Of a stretch of 64,000 nucleotides of DNA, positions 16,364 to 24,926 are shown one piece after another. The position numbers were made by a program, and so were the translations under genes. Location: NCBI RefSeq assembly GCF_002885975.1, contig NZ_POSP01000003.1:3658001-3722000 (forward strand). The letters are read 5' to 3'. This DNA comes from Paucibacter aquatile. Lineage in GTDB: Bacteria; Pseudomonadota; Gammaproteobacteria; Burkholderiales; Burkholderiaceae_C. The stretch's first letter is position 1. Each line of letters opens with the position of its first letter. The notes under the pieces were generated by a model. That model ran no database searches, was not told the DNA's origin, and saw only the letters and a list, made by a program, of their open reading frames with translations.

Positions 16364-17257
16364 TCAGTTGTACAGCGTGCCGGTGTTGACGATGGGCTGC
16401 GTCTCCTTGTCCGAGCACAGCACCACCAGCAGGTTGGACACCATGGCGGCCTTGCGTTCGTCGTCCAACTCGACGATGGAGCGCTCGCTCAGGCCCTTGA
16501 GCGCTTCTTCCACCATGCTGACCGCACCGAGCACGATCTTCTTGCGGGCGCTGATGATGGCCTCGGCCTGCTGGCGGCGCAGCATCACCTGGGCGATCTC
16601 GGGCGCATAGGCCAGGTGGGTGATCTTGGCGTCCTGCACTTCCACGCCCGCGTCACCGAAACGCTCCTGCAACTGCTTGACCAGTGCCGCGGCCACTTCG
16701 TCCTGGCCGGCGCGCAGGGTTATTTCGCCCGAATGGATGTCGTCACCCTCGTCGTAGGCGAATTGCGCCGCCAGATGGCGGATGGCCGCCTCGGCCTGGA
16801 TGCGTACATAGACCTCGAAATCATCGACCTCGAACACCGCGCGCGCCGTGTCCTGCACCCGCCAGACCACGGCGGCGCTGATCTCCACCGGGTTGCCGCG
16901 CTTGTCGTTGACCTTGAGCGTGGGCGCATTGAAGTTGCGCGAGCGCAGCGAGATCTTGCGCTTGAGCATCAGCGGGTTGGCCCAGCGCAGGCCTTCGCGC
17001 CGATCACTGCCGCAGTAGCGTCCGAACAGGGTCAGGATGCGCGCCTCATTGGGCTGCTGCATGTACAGCCCGGCCAGGGCCAGGATGCCGACCAGCACCA
17101 GGCCCAATCCCGGCAGCAAAGCCCAGGGGCCCAGGGCCACGGTGCTGATCACCAAGGCCGTTCCCCCGGCCAGGCCGATCAGGGCCAGGCCCACGGCCAG
17201 GGCGCCGCTGTGGGTGCGGGCGGCAGTTTCGGTGCGAAATTCTTGCTGGGTTCTCAT
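16364..17257 (-). CDS. SPFH/band-7 domain membrane protein
   Basis: 297 aa. Two close hydrophobic segments (about 18-65, GLALIGLAGGTALVISTVALG and LLPGLGLVLVGILALAGLYM) precede the SPFH domain (LTLFGRYCGSDRREGLRWANP, RNFNAPTLKVNDKRGNPVEI, GVEVQDAKITHLAYAPEIA). A helical C-terminus follows (MLRRQQAEAIISARKKI). SPFH proteins form oligomeric scaffolds in the inner membrane and often regulate proteases or membrane domains. The start has a strong ribosome-binding site (GGAGG, 5 bp before the ATG). It heads a two-gene operon with the RHH protein and is divergent from the HlyD exporter operon. Confidence 0.92.
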   Translation of the reverse strand: MRTQQEFRTETAARTHSGALAVGLALIGLAGGTALVISTVALGPWALLPGLGLVLVGILALAGLYMQQPNEARILTLFGRYCGSDRREGLRWANPLMLKRKISLRSRNFNAPTLKVNDKRGNPVEISAAVVWRVQDTARAVFEVDDFEVYVRIQAEAAIRHLAAQFAYDEGDDIHSGEITLRAGQDEVAAALVKQLQERFGDAGVEVQDAKITHLAYAPEIAQVMLRRQQAEAIISARKKIVLGAVSMVEEALKGLSERSIVELDDERKAAMVSNLLVVLCSDKETQPIVNTGTLYN

Positions 17258-17268
17258 CGCGTCCTCCG

Positions 17269-17311
17269 ATTAAAGGTGATATCACTTTAATCGCAAAATG
17301 ACGACTGTCAA
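17269..17311 (-). promoter_or_regulatory. Promoter and palindromic operator of the SPFH-RHH operon
   Basis: Read on the minus strand there is a perfect -35 TTGACA (17306-17311), a 16-bp spacer and a -10-like TAAAGT (17284-17289). Overlapping the -10 and start region is a palindrome with core GTGATATCAC (17276-17285) and AT-rich arms extending to 17269-17291. It sits directly before the ribosome-binding site, so a bound protein would block initiation. Confidence 0.55.
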
Positions 17312-17398
17312 GCGCTTCGGAGATGGGCTGCTGAGAGGCCCGTTGGATGGCGGTTCAGCTGGTGTGAGTGGGCGTGCGCCCGTCGCGATGGACGCATC

Positions 17399-17449
17399 TT
17401 GTGCTTTTAATTTGTCCAGCTGTACAATTTGATCAAATGGACAAATTAA
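17399..17449 (+). promoter_or_regulatory. Promoter and TetR-type operator of the HlyD exporter operon
   Basis: A 12-bp perfect inverted repeat, TTAATTTGTCCA (17407-17418) and TGGACAAATTAA (17438-17449), encloses two further palindromes: TTGTCCAGCTGTACAA (17412-17427, one mismatched pair) and ATTTGATCAAAT (17427-17438). A -10-like TACAAT (17423-17428) lies inside, with a weak -35 TTGTGC (17399-17404, 18-bp spacer). The layout suits repression by the TetR protein encoded at the end of the operon (inference). Confidence 0.6.
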
Positions 17450-17457
17450 GGTTTGCC

Positions 17458-18648
17458 ATGTCTGCCGAATCCCGCGCTTGCCCGCCAGCGCCTGCCGCTC
17501 CCGCCTCGCCCTGCTTGCCCCTGTTGGTGGTGGATCGGAGCGGCGGCGCTGGCGCGCACCGGGCTGAATCCGCCTCGGTGGCCCTGGCTGTCGCGCGCTG
17601 GCCGGCCGCACTGGGTGCCGCCGCGTTCGCCTTGCTCCTGCTCGGTGCCGTGCTGGCAAGTCGTTCGTGGTGGGCGGCGTCCGCCACCAAGGCCGCGCCG
17701 CCTGGTCTGGCGCCGCCCACCCAGGTCCTGGCCCTGGGGCGGCTGGCGCCTCAGGGGGAACTGCGCCTGCTGGCCGCACCGTTTGGCGCCGGCGATGCGC
17801 CAGTCGCCGAGCTTCATGTTCACGAAGGGCAGCAGGTGGCCGCGGGTGCGCGCTTGGTCACCTTTGGCAACTCCGAGGCCCGCCAGGCGGCGCTGCTGGT
17901 GGCCGAGCGCCAGCTGGCCAGCCGTGAGGCAGCCTTGCAGCAGGCTGCACGCGAGGTCTCCTCGGCCCAGGCCCAGGTCGCCGCGGAGCTGCGCCGGGCC
18001 GAGCTCGTGGCGCGGGCAGCCGCCCAGGACTACCAGCGCTGGGAGGCCCTGGCCGCGCAGGACTTTGTGTCGGCCACGGCGCTCGACCAGCGCCGCACGC
18101 AGCGGGACGAAGCGCTGGAACTGCTGGCGCGCGCCCAGGCCGGCCAGGCGCGACACGCCGGCGATGCGGCCACGCAACCCGATCTGCGCCTGGCGCAGAA
18201 AGGCGTGGAGGCGGCCCGGGCCGAGCTTGATCGGGCGCGGCAAGACCTGGCCGGCAGCGTGCTGCGGGCGCCTCATGAGGGCACGGTGATCGCCCTGCGC
18301 AGCCGCGTGGGCGAGCGCCCTGGAGCGTCTGGCGTGCTGGAGTTTGGCGACACCCGGGTGATGACGGCAGAGCTGGAGGTTCATCAGGATGAGGTTCGGC
18401 ATCTGCGCGCGGGCCTGCCGGTCAGCCTGGAGGCGTCGGCCCTGGACACGCGCTTGCAGGGGCACATCAGCCAGATCGGCCTGTCCGTCGGGCGGCAGCG
18501 TTTGACCGAAGCCAGCCCGGCCGCCAATACCGACGCGCGGGTGCTGCGTGTGACTGTGCAGCTGGATCCGGCCTCGTCGGCGCGCGCGCGCAGCCTGGTC
18601 GGCCTTGAACTCCGTGCCCGCATTGCGCTGGCGCCGGTGGCGCCATGA
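17458..18648 (+). CDS. HlyD/DevB-type periplasmic adaptor (membrane fusion protein)
   Basis: 396 aa from the ATG at 17458, which has AAGG 6 bp upstream. An in-frame ATG at 17437 lies inside the operator palindrome and is less likely. A membrane anchor (about 45-65) is followed by a lipoyl-like half motif (LHVHEGQQVAAGARLVTF), a long Ala/Gln/Arg-rich coiled-coil hairpin (about 135-270), then APHEGTVIALRSRVGE and a beta-barrel region. It would bridge an inner-membrane ABC exporter to an outer-membrane channel. Its stop overlaps the permease start by 4 bp (ATGA). Confidence 0.9.
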   Translation: MSAESRACPPAPAAPASPCLPLLVVDRSGGAGAHRAESASVALAVARWPAALGAAAFALLLLGAVLASRSWWAASATKAAPPGLAPPTQVLALGRLAPQGELRLLAAPFGAGDAPVAELHVHEGQQVAAGARLVTFGNSEARQAALLVAERQLASREAALQQAAREVSSAQAQVAAELRRAELVARAAAQDYQRWEALAAQDFVSATALDQRRTQRDEALELLARAQAGQARHAGDAATQPDLRLAQKGVEAARAELDRARQDLAGSVLRAPHEGTVIALRSRVGERPGASGVLEFGDTRVMTAELEVHQDEVRHLRAGLPVSLEASALDTRLQGHISQIGLSVGRQRLTEASPAANTDARVLRVTVQLDPASSARARSLVGLELRARIALAPVAP

Positions 18649-19847
18649 GCCGCTCACTGCGATCCTGGCCTGAGCTCTGGCTGGAGCGCCTGCTGGGCCG
18701 TTTGCCAATCGGGTGGCTGCAGCTGAGCCATTCCCGAACGCGCTTGTACGCGGCACTCGGCGGCGTTTCCTTTGCCAGCCTGCTGGTGCTGATGCAGCTG
18801 GGTTTCCATGGCGCCTTGCTGGGCAGCGTGGCCTTGCCCTACCGAGCCATGGATGCGCAACTCTTGATCAGTGCCGCGGACATGAACACCCTGGCCGATG
18901 CCAGCCCGCTGCCGCGGGTGCGTCTGTTGCAGGCCGCGGCTGTGCCGGGCGTCGATCAGGTCAGCGCCGTCTTCCTGGGGCGCCTCGACTGGCGCCAGCC
19001 CGATGGCAGCGTTCGGGCCCTGGATGTGCTGGGCTTCGACCCCTCGGAGGCGCCGCTGCATGACGTTGAGATTCGCCGTCAGCAGGGACTGCTGAACCTG
19101 GTGGACACCGTGCTGATGGATGCGCGCACTCGACACATCGACGCAGCGCCTGTCCTGTCTGCAAAGCCCGATGCCACCTGGCTCTTGGAACTGCGCGCCC
19201 GCAGCCTGAAGGTGGCCGGGCACTTCGCCATCGGAGGCGGATTCTCGGCCGATGGCTACCTTCTGGCTTCAGATCAGACCTTTCTGCGCCTCTTTCCCAA
19301 CCGCAGCTCGGGCGCGCCCAATCTGGGCCTGGTGCAGCTGCAAGCGGGGGCCGATCCTGCTGTCGTGGCGGCATTGCTGCGCGAGCGCTTTCGCGATGCG
19401 GGGGATGTGAAGGTGCGCAGCCTCGATGCCGTCATTGCCGAGGACCAGCGCTTTCAGAGCACTCAGCGCCCGATCGGCCTGATCTTCGGCTTCGGCATCG
19501 TCATCGGTCTGCTGGTGGGTGTCGTGATCGTCTACCAAGTGCTGTCCAGCGATGTGGCCGACCATTTGAAGGAGTACGCCACTTTGAAGGCGATCGGCTA
19601 CCCGCAGCGCTTCTTCCTGGGCATCGTGTTCGAGGAGGCGGTGATTCTGGGCCTGCTCGGTTTTGTACCGGGCTTGCTGATCGCCAGCGGGCTGTATGCG
19701 GTGGTGGCATGGAAGACCGGCCTGCCAATGGCGATGAACGCGCCGCGGGCCGGTGCCGTCCTGCTGGGTACGGTGGCCATGTGCGCACTGTCGGGGGCAA
19801 TCGCCACGCGGCGCCTGGCCCGCGCCAATCCAGCGGAGTTGTTCTGA
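18645..19847 (+). CDS. FtsX-like (DevC-type) ABC exporter permease
   Basis: 400 aa. One N-terminal transmembrane helix (LYAALGGVSFASLLVLMQLGF) is followed by a ~200-residue periplasmic domain and three C-terminal helices with the FtsX motif region (LKEYATLKAIGYPQRFF). This is the MacB/DevC topology for exporters that work through a periplasmic adaptor rather than a full transmembrane pore. It ends in RRLARANPAELF, typical of the DevC group. It lies between the adaptor and ATPase genes, completing a tripartite exporter whose outer-membrane partner is not encoded here. Confidence 0.9.
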   Translation: MSRSLRSWPELWLERLLGRLPIGWLQLSHSRTRLYAALGGVSFASLLVLMQLGFHGALLGSVALPYRAMDAQLLISAADMNTLADASPLPRVRLLQAAAVPGVDQVSAVFLGRLDWRQPDGSVRALDVLGFDPSEAPLHDVEIRRQQGLLNLVDTVLMDARTRHIDAAPVLSAKPDATWLLELRARSLKVAGHFAIGGGFSADGYLLASDQTFLRLFPNRSSGAPNLGLVQLQAGADPAVVAALLRERFRDAGDVKVRSLDAVIAEDQRFQSTQRPIGLIFGFGIVIGLLVGVVIVYQVLSSDVADHLKEYATLKAIGYPQRFFLGIVFEEAVILGLLGFVPGLLIASGLYAVVAWKTGLPMAMNAPRAGAVLLGTVAMCALSGAIATRRLARANPAELF

Positions 19848-19849
19848 AC

Positions 19850-20569
19850 ATGGCTGAGCCACACGATGTGGGCCCGGTGTCGCTGGCGGTGCGCGGCTTG
19901 CAGCATGCTTTCGGTCTTGGAGAGGCACGCAAGCAGGTCCTGTTCGACATCGATCTGGACATCCATGCCGGCGAGCTGACCGTGCTGATGGGCGCCTCGG
20001 GCTCGGGCAAGACAACCCTGCTCACGCTCGTGGCCGCCCTGCGCAGTGTCGAGCAGGGCAGTGTTCGCCTTCTTGGTCAAGAGCTGTGTGGCGCGAGCGA
20101 AGCGCAACGGGTGCAGATGCGCCGCCAACTCGGTTTCATCTTTCAGGCGCACAACCTGCACGAAAGCCTCAGCGCACTGCAGAACGTCCGGCTTGGCCTG
20201 GCGGTGCATGGTGGAGAGGCCGCTCAAGCCTGGGCGCAGGCCGGTCGTCATCTGTTGGCGCAGCTCGGTCTGGCGGAGCGCCTGCACCATGTGCCCGCCC
20301 AGCTGTCCGGGGGGCAAAAGCAGCGCGTGGCGATTGCGCGGGCCTTGGTGGGCAACCCCGTCGTGGTGTTGGCGGACGAACCTACAGCGGCCCTGGACCG
20401 CGAATCTGCGCTGCAGGTGGTGCATCTGCTCAAGGCACTGGCGCGCGAGCGCGGCACCACGGTCGTGATGGTCACCCACGACAGCAAGGTGCTCGCACTC
20501 GCGGATCGCATCATCACCATGGAGCAAGGCCGGCTGGTCGATGATCGCCGCTCAGCGGCTGGGTTCTAA
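19850..20569 (+). CDS. ABC exporter ATP-binding protein (DevA/MacB-type)
   Basis: 239 aa from the ATG 2 bp after the permease stop. All ABC motifs are present: Walker A GASGSGKTT, Q-loop FIFQAHNLH, signature LSGGQKQR, Walker B VVVLADEPTAALD and H-loop VMVTHD. The short LolD/MacB-like format matches FtsX-type permeases. It powers the exporter formed with the two upstream genes. The TetR gene follows after 8 bp. Confidence 0.93.
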   Translation: MAEPHDVGPVSLAVRGLQHAFGLGEARKQVLFDIDLDIHAGELTVLMGASGSGKTTLLTLVAALRSVEQGSVRLLGQELCGASEAQRVQMRRQLGFIFQAHNLHESLSALQNVRLGLAVHGGEAAQAWAQAGRHLLAQLGLAERLHHVPAQLSGGQKQRVAIARALVGNPVVVLADEPTAALDRESALQVVHLLKALARERGTTVVMVTHDSKVLALADRIITMEQGRLVDDRRSAAGF

Positions 20570-20577
20570 TTCGGGTC

Positions 20578-21258
20578 ATGGCCCGAACCCCTCATGCCAC
20601 TCAGTCGCGCAGTGAAGTCACCCGTGCCGCCCTCATCCAGGCTGCCACCGAGGCCTTCGCGCGCGCCGGATTCGACGCGGTCAGCACCCGCGATATCGCC
20701 GCTGCCGCCGAGGTGCACCCGGCCCTGATCGGCTACCACTTCGGTGGCAAGGAAGGCCTGTACCTGGCCGTCTTTGAGCACATCGCAGCCACGGTGGAGC
20801 AGCGCATCGGGCCGGCCCTGGATCAGATCGAGCAGATGCTGGCTTCGCGCGGCGGCAAGAATGACGCCGCGGTGCGTGCCATGGCCTCGCTGGGCAAGCT
20901 GTGCGATGCCATGGTGGCCATGCTGGCCGACCCCGGCAGCGGTCCTTGGGCTGCCTTGATCATGCGCGAGCAACAGGCGCCGACAGCTGCCTTCGACTTG
21001 GTGTACGAGCGCTTCATGCGCCGCGTGCTGGCCACCATGACCCAGCTGGTGCGCACCGCCGACCCCACGCGCGATGCGCTGGAGGCTCGGCTGACGGTGG
21101 TCGCCCTGCTCGGGCAAATGGTGGTGTTTCGTGTCGCCCGGGCCGGAGTGATGCGGCACCTGGAATGGCGCAGCGTCGGCCCCGAAGAGCAGGCCCAGAT
21201 GCAAGCCATGATCCGGCGCCACCTCGCTGCCATCCTGGGGCAGCCGAGCACGGCCTAG
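20578..21258 (+). CDS. TetR-family repressor (CecR/CerR-like)
   Basis: 226 aa. The N-terminal HTH is canonical (AALIQAATEAFARAGFDAVSTRDIAAAAEVHPALIGYHFGGKE region). The C-terminal ligand domain (PGSGPWAALIMREQQAPTAAF; VVALLGQMVVFRVARAGVM) resembles the CerR family represented by E. coli CecR, which controls a HlyD-ABC exporter set. As the fourth gene of the exporter operon it is the natural candidate to bind the palindromes at 17407-17449 and respond to an exporter substrate. Autoregulation is inference. Confidence 0.9.
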   Translation: MARTPHATQSRSEVTRAALIQAATEAFARAGFDAVSTRDIAAAAEVHPALIGYHFGGKEGLYLAVFEHIAATVEQRIGPALDQIEQMLASRGGKNDAAVRAMASLGKLCDAMVAMLADPGSGPWAALIMREQQAPTAAFDLVYERFMRRVLATMTQLVRTADPTRDALEARLTVVALLGQMVVFRVARAGVMRHLEWRSVGPEEQAQMQAMIRRHLAAILGQPSTA

Positions 21259-21266
21259 CCGCCGGC

Positions 21267-22106
21267 TTACATGCCCTTGAACAGGTGCGTGTAGCTGCGG
21301 CTGACTTCGAGCTTTTCGCTCAGGCTTTTGACGCCCACCATTTGGCGGCCGCGGAAATCGCGGGTGATGCCGTCGATGGCGCGGGCATTGACCAGGGTGG
21401 AGCGGTGGATCTGCCAGAACAGGCTGGGGTCGAGCTCGTCCACCAGTTCCTTGATCGGCTTGCGGATCAGGGCTTCGATGCGGGCGGTCTGCACGCGGGT
21501 GTACTTTTCATCGCTGATGAAGAACAGCACGTCCTCGACCGGGATCATCTGGATGGCCTGGCCGACCGTGGCCTGGATCCATTGCAGGTAGTTGGGCTTG
21601 GCGCCCGGGTTGAGTTGGCCGGAGAGCTTGTGCAAGAGCTGCTGCAACGGTGCGCCCGCGGGCTCGGCCACATCGGGCACGCTGGCGCCGTCCTGGCGCT
21701 GGGCCAGGCGCTTCTTGATGCGCTGCACCGTCACCAGCAGGCGCTCGCGTTCGGCGGGCTTGAGCACATAGTCGGCCACGCCCTGCTCGAAGGCTTCGAC
21801 CGCGTACTGGTCGTAGGCGGTGATGAAGACGATCTCGGGCACCAGCCAGGAATCATCCTCGGGCAGCTGGGCAATCTGGCGGGCGGCATCGACGCCTGTC
21901 AGGCCGGGCATGCGGATGTCCAGAAACACCAGGTCGGGCCGGTGTTCGCGCACCAGCTCCACCGCCTCCAGGCCGTTTTTGGCCTCGGCAACGATGTCGA
22001 GATCGGGCCAGACCTCGGTCAGGCGGCTGCGCAGCTGTTCGCGCATCAGGCGTTCGTCGTCTGCCAGAACGGCGCGCACGCGGGTGGGGGTGTTGGGCTG
22101 GTTCAT
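21267..22106 (-). CDS. LytTR-family DNA-binding response regulator
   Basis: 279 aa. The N-terminal receiver (RAVLADDERLMREQLR, phospho-acceptor in LVFLDIRMPGLTG, FITAYDQYAVEAF, YVLKPAERERL) and C-terminal LytTR DNA-binding domain (EDVLFFISDEKYTRVQT, FWQIHRSTLVNARAI) match AlgR/YehT-like regulators. It is the last gene of a three-gene operon with a LytS-type histidine kinase and a small membrane protein, so the pair is a complete two-component system. It converges closely (8 bp) with the TetR gene. Confidence 0.93.
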   Translation of the reverse strand: MNQPNTPTRVRAVLADDERLMREQLRSRLTEVWPDLDIVAEAKNGLEAVELVREHRPDLVFLDIRMPGLTGVDAARQIAQLPEDDSWLVPEIVFITAYDQYAVEAFEQGVADYVLKPAERERLLVTVQRIKKRLAQRQDGASVPDVAEPAGAPLQQLLHKLSGQLNPGAKPNYLQWIQATVGQAIQMIPVEDVLFFISDEKYTRVQTARIEALIRKPIKELVDELDPSLFWQIHRSTLVNARAIDGITRDFRGRQMVGVKSLSEKLEVSRSYTHLFKGM

Positions 22107-22136
22107 GCGCGGATGTTAAGTCGGCTTCGGAGGTGT

Positions 22137-22547
22137 TCAGGCTTGCGCGTTGCGCTTGGGGCGGCGGTCGCGCAGCAGCAGCCAGAGCACCAGGCCCAGC
22201 AGGATCAGCGGTGAACCCAGCACCGCGCCGACGCTGAACAGCGCCGCCAGCACCGTGCCCACCACGCAGACCAGCACGCCGCCGACGATCAGCAGGGGCA
22301 GGCCCACGCCCAGCAGCAAGACCAGGGGCAGCACGAACAGCAGCACCACCCCGGTGATCAGGCCGCCGACCAGCAGCTCGGCCCAATGGCCGGAGGCCAT
22401 CTCGCCGAGGTACAGGTCTTCGCCATTGATGCTGATGCTGACGCCAGGGTGGCTCCACATTTCCTGCCAGAGCCAGACGCCGGACACGGCGGCCACCAGG
22501 GCCAGAACCAGGCTCAGGGCCAGGGTGAACTTGGCAAAGCTTTTCAT
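22137..22547 (-). CDS. Small membrane protein within a LytS/LytTR operon
   Basis: 136 aa, no recognised family. A signal-like first helix is followed by a short hydrophilic loop (SHPGVSISINGEDLYLGEMASGHW region) and two or three long hydrophobic helices rich in Val/Leu/Gly, ending in RDRRPKRNAQA. Its start overlaps the histidine kinase stop by 4 bp and the response regulator gene starts 30 bp after its stop, so it is coupled to the two-component system. Possible roles are a sensor accessory protein or a target of the system. Confidence 0.75.
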   Translation of the reverse strand: MKSFAKFTLALSLVLALVAAVSGVWLWQEMWSHPGVSISINGEDLYLGEMASGHWAELLVGGLITGVVLLFVLPLVLLLGVGLPLLIVGGVLVCVVGTVLAALFSVGAVLGSPLILLGLVLWLLLRDRRPKRNAQA

Positions 22548-23983
22548 GCGGAGGCTCCTTCGTGCTCGTCGGCGCGGCTGCGGTAAGGCACGGTGATGGT
22601 CACCACGGTGCCGCTGGGTTGGTTCTCGGTGACGGTGACGCTGGCGCGTGAGCCGTAGAGGATCATCAAGCGCTCGCGGATATTGGCCAGGCCCACGCCG
22701 GTGCCGGCGGTGGCGGCGCGGCCGAAGCCCAGGCCGGTGTCGGCCACGGTCACGGCCAGCTTGCCGTGCAGCACCTCGGCCTTGACGCGCAGCAGGCCGC
22801 CTTCGGCCTTGGGCTCCAGGCCATGCTTGATGGCGTTCTCGACCAGGCTCTGGATCATCATGGGCGGGAACTCGGCCGAGAGCAGGCCCTCGGGCACATC
22901 GATCTCGGTCTGCAGCCGCTCTTCCATGCGCATCTGCAGGATTTCGAGGTAAGGCTTGATGACCGCCAGCTCGCGGCCCAGGTCACGCACGCCGCTGGCA
23001 TTGGCCTCGCGCATGGTGGGCATGGAGGCGCGCAGCAGGGCGATCAGGTTCTTCTGCATCTGCGAGGCACGCGGCGGGTCGGTTTCGATCAGGTGGTCGA
23101 TGGAGGCCAGGGTGTTGAACAGGAAATGCGGCTCCACCTGGGCCTGCATGGCGGCCATGCGGGCTTCGATGACCTGGCGCTTGAGCGATTCGGCCTCCGC
23201 CGTCTCGGTCGCCTTGGCGGCTTTCACCTCGGCCTGGATGCGGCCTTTGTAGGTGATCTTGATCAAAAGGGAGGCCGCAACCCAGAACACCGCCCATTCA
23301 ACCAAGAAGTCTCCGGCATGGATGACGCGCACGCGGGATCTCGGCCCGCCGCTTCGGGCCTCTTCGATCAGTCGCTCGGTCTCGGCGCGTGCTTCTTCGA
23401 TGGCCTGCTTGGTTTCCTCGGCCTGCTGAGCGTCTTGTTCGGCCTTCTCCTGGGCTTCGCGCGCTTCCTCGGCGATTTTTTCCAGGGCTGTCCGCGCGTC
23501 TTCGACGGCGCGCCGGATGTCCTCGCGCTCGGCCGACTCAGGGAAGCGGATGTTCACGCCCGGCCCTGCGCCCTCGCTGCCGGCTTCCGACGCGGCCTTG
23601 TCGCCCGAGGCCGCGCGCGGCTGCACGCGCACGCCACGCTCGTCGATGCTGATCTCGTAGTGGATGCCCTTGCCGCTCTTGTCGGTCTTCTCGGCTTTCT
23701 CGGCCCTCTCTCGCTTCTCCGGCTTCTCAGCCGGCGGCAGACGCGGCAGCTTGTTGTAGGGCACCGATCCGCTTTCGACTTCCTCGGTGATGCGCCAGGT
23801 GAAGAAGGGCAGATTGGAAATCAGATTGGCGCCGATGATCAGCGCTGCCGAGAAGATGATGAAGTTCTTCCAGCTGATGCTGACCAGCCAACCCGCGTAG
23901 ATATGGAACCAACGCAGCAGCTGGGCGTAGAAATGCTGCAGGCGCTGCAACAAGGTAGGAGGGAGCGAGGGCGAGGGGGACAT
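22544..23983 (-). CDS. LytS/YehU-type sensor histidine kinase with long charged coiled coil
   Basis: 479 aa from the ATG at 23983; a GTG at 24010 would add nine residues. One transmembrane helix (NFIIFSAALIIGANLI) precedes a ~170-residue insert with Lys/Glu-rich stretches and an Ala/Glu/Arg coiled coil (about 150-215), then a second helix (FLVEWAVFWVAASLLIKI) and the His_kinase domain with QVEPHFLFNTLASIDHL. The HATPase N-box is SLVENAIKHG, followed by VADTGLGFG and GVGLANIRERL. The partner is the LytTR regulator at 21267-22106. The coiled-coil insert between the helices is unusual for the family. Confidence 0.9.
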   Translation of the reverse strand: MSPSPSLPPTLLQRLQHFYAQLLRWFHIYAGWLVSISWKNFIIFSAALIIGANLISNLPFFTWRITEEVESGSVPYNKLPRLPPAEKPEKRERAEKAEKTDKSGKGIHYEISIDERGVRVQPRAASGDKAASEAGSEGAGPGVNIRFPESAEREDIRRAVEDARTALEKIAEEAREAQEKAEQDAQQAEETKQAIEEARAETERLIEEARSGGPRSRVRVIHAGDFLVEWAVFWVAASLLIKITYKGRIQAEVKAAKATETAEAESLKRQVIEARMAAMQAQVEPHFLFNTLASIDHLIETDPPRASQMQKNLIALLRASMPTMREANASGVRDLGRELAVIKPYLEILQMRMEERLQTEIDVPEGLLSAEFPPMMIQSLVENAIKHGLEPKAEGGLLRVKAEVLHGKLAVTVADTGLGFGRAATAGTGVGLANIRERLMILYGSRASVTVTENQPSGTVVTITVPYRSRADEHEGASA

Positions 23984-24186
23984 GGCGGAGGAAACCTTGG
24001 GTCTTTGCACGCACTGTACGCAAGCTGCACGAGCCGAGCGACGGCAGCGCGACGCGCCGTGCTGGCAAGGGGCTGAATTGCAGGAACGAGCGACAGTCCG
24101 GCGGCCGGGTTTCAGCCGGGCTCGCCACGAGGGCGCGGCGGTTGCATGGCGGGCGTGAACTGCATCACGAAGCGCCCGTGCCCATG

Positions 24187-24220
24187 AAAAAGCCCGCCGG
24201 CCTGGTGAGGCCTGGCGGGC
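24187..24220 (-). terminator. Rho-independent terminator of the cytochrome b561-YceI operon
   Basis: GCCCGCC-GGCCT pairs with AGGCC-TGGCGGGC around a GGTG loop (24192-24220). On the minus strand the stem is followed by a run of five U (24187-24191 on the plus strand reads AAAAA). It lies 49 bp past the YceI stop. Confidence 0.85.
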
Positions 24221-24268
24221 GGGTGATCAGCCCGGCCGGAGGCAGGGCGGGTGCAGGGCCGAGGGGGC

Positions 24269-24838
24269 TTACTGCTTGACGGCTTCGACCTGGATCACCA
24301 GCTTCACTGCCTTGGGGAAACCCCAGGCCAGGCCATAGTCCACGCCCCACTGGGTGCGGTCGAGGGTGGCTTCGAAGTCGCCGCCGCAGACTTCGCGCTT
24401 GAGCATGGGGCTTTGGTAGCAGCCGAAGTTGACGGCCTTGAGTGTGACCGGGGCGGTCTTGCCCTTGAGGGTCAGCTCGCCGGCCACTTCGGTGACCTTG
24501 TCACCGCTGAAGCTGAACTTGTCGCCCACGAACTTGGCAGTGGCGAACTTGCCAGCGTCGAAGATGTCTTCGCTTTGCAGATGCTTGTCGAAAGCGGCCG
24601 AACCGGTGTTGATGCTGGCCATTTGCAGGGTCAGCTCGACGCGGCCGGTCTTGGCGGCGCGGTCCAGGGTGACCGTGCCTTCCTTTTTGTCGAAGCGGCC
24701 GCGGTTGGTGGACACGCCGAAGTGCGAGATCTCGAAGGTGGCGTAGGTATGGGTCGGCTCGATGGCGTAGGTGGCCGATTCCGCTTGCGCGAAGCTGGAG
24801 GCGGCCAGGGCCAGGGCGGCGATCAGGGTCTTGTTCAT
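24269..24838 (-). CDS. YceI-family periplasmic protein (first copy)
   Basis: 189 aa from the ATG at 24838, which has AAGGAAG upstream and is followed by a signal peptide (LIAALALAASSFAQA). The YceI lipocalin-like barrel is clear: YAIEPTHTYATFEISHFGVS, LTLQMASINTG, HLQSEDIFDAGKFATAKF, VAGELTLKGKTAPVTL, and FEATLDRTQWGVDYG. YceI proteins bind amphiphiles such as polyisoprenoids or quinones. The neighbouring cytochrome b561 and second YceI make a b561-YceI-YceI operon, suggesting a shared quinone-linked role (inference). Confidence 0.93.
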   Translation of the reverse strand: MNKTLIAALALAASSFAQAESATYAIEPTHTYATFEISHFGVSTNRGRFDKKEGTVTLDRAAKTGRVELTLQMASINTGSAAFDKHLQSEDIFDAGKFATAKFVGDKFSFSGDKVTEVAGELTLKGKTAPVTLKAVNFGCYQSPMLKREVCGGDFEATLDRTQWGVDYGLAWGFPKAVKLVIQVEAVKQ

Positions 24839-24926
24839 CTCAGGGCTTCCTTGCTGGGTCAAAAAAAGTTGGAAAAAGGGTCGGGGGAAATCGGGGGAGG
24901 GCAGCGATCTGCTTTGCCGCAAAGGC

